Assembly: GCF_003598715.1 (NCBI RefSeq)
Contig: NZ_QZFU01000029.1
Coordinates: 62,001-126,000, forward strand
Direction: 5' to 3'
Length of the DNA: 64,000 bases
DNA from: Nocardia panacis
Lineage (GTDB): Bacteria; Actinomycetota; Actinomycetes; Mycobacteriales; Mycobacteriaceae
Shown here: in pieces, positions 59,610 through 64,000 of the stretch
Layout: every line of letters begins with the position of its first letter
Position numbering within the stretch: the stretch's first letter is position 1
Notes under the pieces: generated by a model
Database searches by the model: none
Told to the model about the DNA's origin: nothing
Seen by the model: the letters and a program-made list of their open reading frames with translations, nothing else
Position numbers and translations under genes: made by a program

Positions 59610-60151
59610 GAGTTGTATTGCTCGGTCCGCCCGGTGCAGGCAAGGGCACCCAGGCCGTCCTGCTGTCGGAAAAGCTGGGCGTCCCACACATCTCCACCGG
59701 GGACCTGTTCCGCGCCAATATCGGCCAGCAGACCCCGCTGGGCCGAGAGGCGCAGAAGTACCTGGACAACGGTGATCTGGTGCCGAGCGATGTCACCAAC
59801 CGCATGGTCGAGGCGCGGGTCAACGAGCCCGACGCCGCGAACGGCTTCGTGCTGGACGGCTATCCGCGCACGGTCGATCAGGCCGAGGCGCTGGAGAAGA
59901 TTCTCGGCGATATGAGCAGCAAGCTCGATGCCGTGCTGTGCTTCGTGGTAGCCGAGGATGTGGTGGTGGAGCGCATGCTCGCCCGCGGCCGCGCCGACGA
60001 CAACGAGGGCGTGATTCGCAATCGTCTGCGGGTGTACCGCGAGGAGACCGAGCCCCTGCTCGACCATTACGACGGTTTGGTCGTCTCGGTGGACGGCGTC
60101 GGCGAGGTGGACCAGGTCAATGCCCGCGCGCTAGCCGCGCTGGGCCACTGA
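59606..60151 (+). CDS. adk: Adenylate kinase
   Basis: 181 residues, the short form without an inserted zinc lid, as in mycobacteria. It interconverts ATP, AMP and ADP. The P-loop G-P-P-G-A-G-K-G-T starts at residue 7, followed by HISTGDLFRANI and FVLDGYPRTVDQAEAL. GTG 59606 overlaps the secY stop by 4 bases, a translationally coupled arrangement. Confidence 0.99.
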   Translation: MRVVLLGPPGAGKGTQAVLLSEKLGVPHISTGDLFRANIGQQTPLGREAQKYLDNGDLVPSDVTNRMVEARVNEPDAANGFVLDGYPRTVDQAEALEKILGDMSSKLDAVLCFVVAEDVVVERMLARGRADDNEGVIRNRLRVYREETEPLLDHYDGLVVSVDGVGEVDQVNARALAALGH

Positions 60152-60154
60152 GGC

Positions 60155-60955
60155 ATGGTTTTCGGCCGCAAAAACAAGAAGGTGGTGCCGTTCCGCACCG
60201 CGGGTGAACTCGACGCCATGGCGGCGGCGGGCGCGGTGGTCGGCCGTGCCCTGGTCGCGGTGCGCGCGGCCGCGGCGCCCGGCGTGTCGACGCTGGAGCT
60301 GGATCGGGTTGCCGAGCAGGTGATTCGGGATGCGGGCGCGGTGCCGTCGTTCAAGGGCTACCACGGTTTTCCGGGGTCGATCTGCTCCTCGGTGAATGAT
60401 CGGGTGGTGCACGGGATTCCGTCCGCCGATGAGGTGCTCGCCGAGGGTGATCTGGTCTCCATCGATTGCGGCGCGATACTCGAGGGCTGGCACGGGGATT
60501 CGGCGTGGACCTTCGGTGTCGGCGCGCTGAGCGAGGCCGATGCGCTGCTCAGCGAGGCCACCCGGTTGTCCATGGAGGCGGGTATCAAGGCCATGCTGCC
60601 GGGTAATCGGCTCACCGATGTCTCGCACGCCATCGAGTTGGGCACCCGCGCGGTCGAGCGCGAGCACGGCTTGTCCTACGGCATTGTCGACGGCTACGGC
60701 GGTCACGCCATCGGCCGTGAGATGCATATGGATCCGTTCCTCGCCAATGAGGGTGCGCCGGGCAAGGGGCCGAGGCTCGTGGTGGGGTCGGTCTTGGCGA
60801 TCGAGCCGATGCTCACCCTGGGCACGACCGAGACGCAGGTGCTCGACGACGACTGGACGGTGGTCACACTGGACGGTTCGCGTGCCGCGCACTGGGAGCA
60901 CACGGTCGCGGTGACCGAAGAGGGTCCGCGCATTCTGACTTTGCGATCGGAATAG
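60155..60955 (+). CDS. map: Methionine aminopeptidase, type I
   Basis: 266 residues. It removes the initiator Met. The pita-bread metal ligands are visible in SIDCGAILEGWHGDSAW (Asp pair), YGGHAIGREMH (His), IEPML (Glu) and HWEHTVAV (Glu/His). It starts 3 bases after adk and completes the secY-adk-map unit. Confidence 0.98.
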   Translation: MVFGRKNKKVVPFRTAGELDAMAAAGAVVGRALVAVRAAAAPGVSTLELDRVAEQVIRDAGAVPSFKGYHGFPGSICSSVNDRVVHGIPSADEVLAEGDLVSIDCGAILEGWHGDSAWTFGVGALSEADALLSEATRLSMEAGIKAMLPGNRLTDVSHAIELGTRAVEREHGLSYGIVDGYGGHAIGREMHMDPFLANEGAPGKGPRLVVGSVLAIEPMLTLGTTETQVLDDDWTVVTLDGSRAAHWEHTVAVTEEGPRILTLRSE

Positions 60956-60970
60956 TCGCGAGAGTGCTTT

Positions 60971-61001
60971 CGGGCGGTGGATTCCTGGAATCCGCCGCCC
61001 G
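60971..61001 (+). terminator. Terminator after map
   Basis: A 13-bp stem (60971-60983 against 60989-61001, one G-U pair), a 5-base loop, then TTTCG. It is 15 bases after the stop and lies between convergent genes. Confidence 0.8.
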
Positions 61002-61033
61002 TTTCGCGTTCGTGCCGACGGTTCGGTGCGTTG

Positions 61034-61501
61034 CTAGGCCGAAACTGCTTGCGGCGGTGCGGTACACGCGCGCACGGTCTCGATGATGTCGAGTCCGGAC
61101 GGACGGTAGGTGTCGGCGGGCGGTACAACCCATTGCCGGTATCCGGTCTGGGCATCGGCGGGGGAGGGGAGGGCTATCTCGCCGCCGATCGGGACAATGG
61201 ACACATTGAGCCGGAACATGTCGGCGAATATGTGCACATCGTCGCGGATATCCGGCCGCACCAGGAAGGTCCAGCGGCCGGATCTGGCGTGGGAGATGAT
61301 GGGACCCACGGTCATTCGGCGGCGCAGGAGTTCCTCCCTGACGCGCTGGCCGAGTGGCGCGGGCATGGTGACGGCGCCTACCGCGCCTGCTTTGACCACG
61401 ATCCGCCCGATTTCCGGATGGATGCCCGCAGGCAGATCGCAGGTGCGACGGTAGTACGCGCACCGGGTGGTCGGTGTGTCGGCGATTGCCAGTTGGTCCA
61501 T
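61034..61501 (-). CDS. Actinobacterial protein of unknown function
   Basis: A 155-residue soluble protein. It carries GAVTMPAPLGQRVREELLRR, then ISHARSGRWTFLVRPDI, IALPSPADAQTGYRQWVVPP and a C-terminal helix with two cysteines in the N-terminal and C-terminal parts. This pattern occurs in many streptomycete and nocardial proteins, where it is often near XRE regulators, and it faintly recalls the end of bifunctional primase-polymerase domains, but I would not assign a function. It converges on map. Confidence 0.65.
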   Translation of the reverse strand: MDQLAIADTPTTRCAYYRRTCDLPAGIHPEIGRIVVKAGAVGAVTMPAPLGQRVREELLRRRMTVGPIISHARSGRWTFLVRPDIRDDVHIFADMFRLNVSIVPIGGEIALPSPADAQTGYRQWVVPPADTYRPSGLDIIETVRACTAPPQAVSA

Positions 61502-61760
61502 GGTGGATGCCTCGACTCACATCGAAAGTTGGTGCTGCGCCGAGCCGATGTGGACTTCAACTGTGCCAGTGCGCAGCACTGTCACGGCATTGTCCAGGCG
61601 CAGGTTCAGTAGATCACCCCGGAGGGACTGAAAGGAAGATTCAGCGAGAAATCCCCATGTGAAAATAACTAACACGGAGGCGCGGTCGATCGCTGCCAAT
61701 TAGCTTACGCCACTGCAGAATTGGGGTATGCCACCGGGTGGGCACGCCGACCGGTCGGTT

Positions 61761-63314
61761 CTAGTCGGCGGTCTTCCCGAGGAACAGCACGTGATGGCCG
61801 CGATCGAGACCGTTGGCGCCGACCTGACGCAACCCGGTGTCGGGCAATCCGCTCAGTTTGGTGAACATCTGCGAATTACCAAAGGCCGCACGGAGTTTGG
61901 CCTCAGTGGCGTGGCCGACGCCGTAGTCGGCGAGTCGGGCGAAATCCAGCGGGCGCATCGGGGCGTCCAGCGGCGGCTGCCCGCTCGGGCGACCCAAACC
62001 CGCGAACTCGGTCGCGACACCCTTTTCGTACCAGCACAATTCGTAGGCGATATCGGCGGTCTGGGTGATCGACAGCACCGGCCAGTCCTGTGACAGACGC
62101 AGGGCCAGTGGATGCCTACCGAGCGGGGCCAACTCCCAGTTCATACTCATGACCACGACCCAGCCGCCCGCGGGCGGATCGATGAGCACCACGTCATCGC
62201 TGAGGGTGTCGGCGGCATTGAGTTCGGGTTCCGGGATCCGCCAACGGTTTTCGTCCAAGCCGAGAAAGGTGCTGCGATCGACCGGGTAGACATCGTCGGC
62301 GGAATAGGCGGCGATGAGGGCGGCGCGCACCATCTCGGCGGCATTGCGGCCGGGCACCCGCACCGCCAGTGCGCCGTAGGTGGTGCCCAGTTCCACCGGC
62401 AGGGCGGGCGGATCGGGTTCGGTGCCCGCCTCCAGCGGGCGCAGCCCGACCAGGGTCAGCCGCCAGTTGATCTCCTCGACGGTGGACAGGTCGCCCGAGG
62501 TCTTGTAGAGGATCTGCTGCTGGGTGAGTTGGCCCGCCTGTTCGAGCGTGCGGCAGTTGAGTTCGGTGAGTGCCCGGTGCGCCTTGGGTGTCAGGTCGAG
62601 ATCGCGAATTCCGCAGGCGCGCAGCCGGATCGACATATTGGTCGAGGTCATGGCGGCAAAGCGCTCGCGATACATGGAGATGGCGAGCCTGCGCGAGCGG
62701 CCGACCATGAGGGTGCGCAGCAGGGTGCTCAGGCTGGAGAGGTATTTTCCGGCCAGTTCCGGGTTCTCGGCGGCGAGCCGACTGCGGATGCGCGCGGCGT
62801 CGAGGGTGGCGGCCACGGAGACATCCTGATCCAGCCGGGCCAACCAGACCCCGCATTTGGACAGTCCGTCGGCGCACATGCCCGCGGCCTGCGGGTATTC
62901 CTGTGCCACCTGGCGATAGGTATCGCAGGCCCAGCGGATGACGCTCAGCAGTTGTTCGCGACGACCCGCGTGCCTGGCCACCTGCTCGAAGATGCGCAGC
63001 GCCTCGGTGACCTCGGCGGCGAAGCGCGCCTCTACCTGCCCGTCGGCCAGCCGGCGCAGCCGGATCATCACCCCCTCCTCGGCGGGGGCCACCGCCTCTT
63101 TGGAACGGTCGCGCGAACCCTTGTCGGCATGGGTGGCGAGCAGGGCCTTGGCCAGGTCGATCAGAGAGGCCGCCAGCCGCAGTTCGGATTCGGCCGACCG
63201 ATCGGACGAGGCGTAGCGTTCCGCGGCGATCCGGCGTTCGATGGCGTTCAGGTCCATCGCGATTCTCGATTCCCGCATGATCCTCCGCATCCGTCTGGCC
63301 ACCGAGTCTGTCAC
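61761..63314 (-). CDS. Helical repeat protein with an RNA polymerase alpha-CTD-like segment
   Basis: A 517-residue soluble protein. Residues about 25-230 are alpha-helical, with TPR-like pairs (L-R-I-F-E-Q-V-A-R then W-A-C-D-T-Y-R-Q-V-A). Residues about 237-293 read LDLTPKAHRALTELNCRTLEQ, then LSTVEEINWRLTLVGL, which follows the helix-hairpin-helix pattern of the RNA polymerase alpha C-terminal domain. The rest (about 305-517) is mixed alpha/beta with V-V-V-M-S-M-N-W and ITQTADIAYELCWYEKG; I do not recognise it. The GTG at 63314 is the longest choice; ATG codons at 63278 and 63257 are possible. Confidence 0.6.
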   Translation of the reverse strand: MTDSVARRMRRIMRESRIAMDLNAIERRIAAERYASSDRSAESELRLAASLIDLAKALLATHADKGSRDRSKEAVAPAEEGVMIRLRRLADGQVEARFAAEVTEALRIFEQVARHAGRREQLLSVIRWACDTYRQVAQEYPQAAGMCADGLSKCGVWLARLDQDVSVAATLDAARIRSRLAAENPELAGKYLSSLSTLLRTLMVGRSRRLAISMYRERFAAMTSTNMSIRLRACGIRDLDLTPKAHRALTELNCRTLEQAGQLTQQQILYKTSGDLSTVEEINWRLTLVGLRPLEAGTEPDPPALPVELGTTYGALAVRVPGRNAAEMVRAALIAAYSADDVYPVDRSTFLGLDENRWRIPEPELNAADTLSDDVVLIDPPAGGWVVVMSMNWELAPLGRHPLALRLSQDWPVLSITQTADIAYELCWYEKGVATEFAGLGRPSGQPPLDAPMRPLDFARLADYGVGHATEAKLRAAFGNSQMFTKLSGLPDTGLRQVGANGLDRGHHVLFLGKTAD

Positions 63315-63450
63315 GGTTGCGGTTGTGGCGCACCCGGATCCGTATCCGGGGGTGGGTGGCGGTGTGGTATGGGGTCGCGGAGGTGGGTGGTCGAATTGCC
63401 TTGCTGGTCAAGGGGTGCCGCACACAATTGTCGAACAGGGCAGGACACCG

Positions 63451-64000
63451 TCAATGCCGGATGGCGCGGATGACGGTGGTCAGCATCGGCGCCTCGAATT
63501 CGCCTGCACCGGTATCGGGGTGGCCGCGCAGGTAGGTCAGGACGCGGCGCAGCATTTCGGTGCGCTCCTGTTCGGGCAGGATCAGCAGCGCCGAATGGGT
63601 GCCCAGTTGGGCGGTGAGCGAGTCCGCCGTGCGCCGTTGGGAGTGGGCGAAGTCCCTGCGTTCGGAACTCGGAAAGAACGGGTGCGCGGGCAGATCCTCG
63701 ACCGCGGGATTCGGATCTTCCCCTTCGTCGGCGAGCCGTTCCATATCTCGCACCCAGTCGACGGTACGGTCGGAATCGTTCCACAGCGCGGCGAGCACAC
63801 CGGCTGGGCGCAATATCCTGGCGATCTCGGGGAAGGCGCGCGCCTTGTCGAACCAGTGGAATGCCTGGCCGACCGCGACCGCGTCGACCACCGCATCGGG
63901 CAGCGGAATCGATTCCGCCGTACCGGAATACACCGGAATATCGGGATATTTCGCCGTTAGTTCGGCGCGCATATCGGCATCGGGCTCGACCGCGATGACG
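63451..64000 (-). CDS. SAM-dependent class I methyltransferase, 5' end cut by window
   Basis: The C-terminal ~183 residues of a class I methyltransferase. The frame is open to the end of the window, where V-I-A-V-E-P-D-A-D-M (motif I end and strand 2 acid) is read. Y-S-G-T-A-E-S-I-P-L-P-D (motif II) and A-V-G-Q-A-F-H-W-F-D, then I-L-R-P-A-G-V-L-A (motif III), are typical of the UbiE/Methyltransf_11 group. Missing is motif I proper, upstream of 64000. Substrate unknown. Confidence 0.85.
   Translation of the reverse strand, partial: VIAVEPDADMRAELTAKYPDIPVYSGTAESIPLPDAVVDAVAVGQAFHWFDKARAFPEIARILRPAGVLAALWNDSDRTVDWVRDMERLADEGEDPNPAVEDLPAHPFFPSSERRDFAHSQRRTADSLTAQLGTHSALLILPEQERTEMLRRVLTYLRGHPDTGAGEFEAPMLTTVIRAIRH

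Noticed and set aside
61502..61760. Possible small gene or tRNA in the 259-base gap
   Set aside because: No cloverleaf could be drawn, and the short frames there lack a ribosome-binding site or any recognisable family pattern.

Overview
The window looks like chromosomal DNA of a mycolic-acid actinomycete, most probably a Nocardia. The base composition is high in G+C and GTG starts are common. An antigen-85-type mycolyltransferase, a DUF3558 lipoprotein, an MTB12-like secreted protein, an MMPL transporter and a mycobactin/nocobactin-type siderophore cluster with IdeR-like iron boxes all fit that group. The species cannot be fixed from the sequence alone.

The frame of the window is the ribosomal protein supercluster, cut into three transcription units. 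The S10 unit (rpsJ to rpsQ, 3433-8685) is followed about 45 kb later by the L14 unit (rplN-rplX-rplE-rpsZ, 53684-55127), the S8 unit (rpsH to rplO, 55444-58130), and then secY-adk-map (58290-60955). Each of the three ribosomal units has its own plausible -35/-10 promoter. All three promoters are followed by the same CGGTTGC-type initial transcribed motif. Most units end in strong hairpins.

The 45 kb between the S10 and L14 units is accessory. From left to right it holds: a Nudix protein, an MFS transporter, a rhomboid and a Septum_form-like protein (8996-12161); an EXLDI-like gene with an MMPL transporter (12364-15017); a small Ser/Gly tail protein and a DUF3558 lipoprotein pair (15113-16497); a large four-TM protein of plasmid-spread type behind a 15-16 bp tandem repeat array (16692-19530); a serine hydrolase, a CPBP protease and a pseudouridine synthase (19626-22873); a deletion scar that removed the 5' halves of two divergent genes, an Lrp regulator and an M81 peptidase (22857-23886); and an amidohydrolase.

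The siderophore block runs from about 25100 to 46140. It contains a siderophore-interacting reductase, an MTB12-like secreted protein, a lysine N6-hydroxylase, a GNAT lysine acyltransferase, a type II thioesterase, a stand-alone KS, an AT-KR-ACP protein and two NRPSs (C-A-PCP-E and C-A-PCP-C-PCP). On the opposite strand a FecB-like lipoprotein is followed by a SagB/McbC-type flavin oxidase. Four iron boxes control the block. Salicylate synthase, the salicyl-AMP ligase, the phenyloxazoline-forming NRPS and an MbtH-like protein are not in the window and must be elsewhere. The oxidase is a good candidate for the oxazoline-to-oxazole step that distinguishes nocobactin from mycobactin.

A MAB_1171c-like membrane protein, a 14-TM DHA2 exporter and two tandem M13 metallopeptidases close the accessory region. 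After map come an uncharacterised actinobacterial protein, a helical protein with an RNA polymerase alpha-CTD-like segment, and a truncated methyltransferase.
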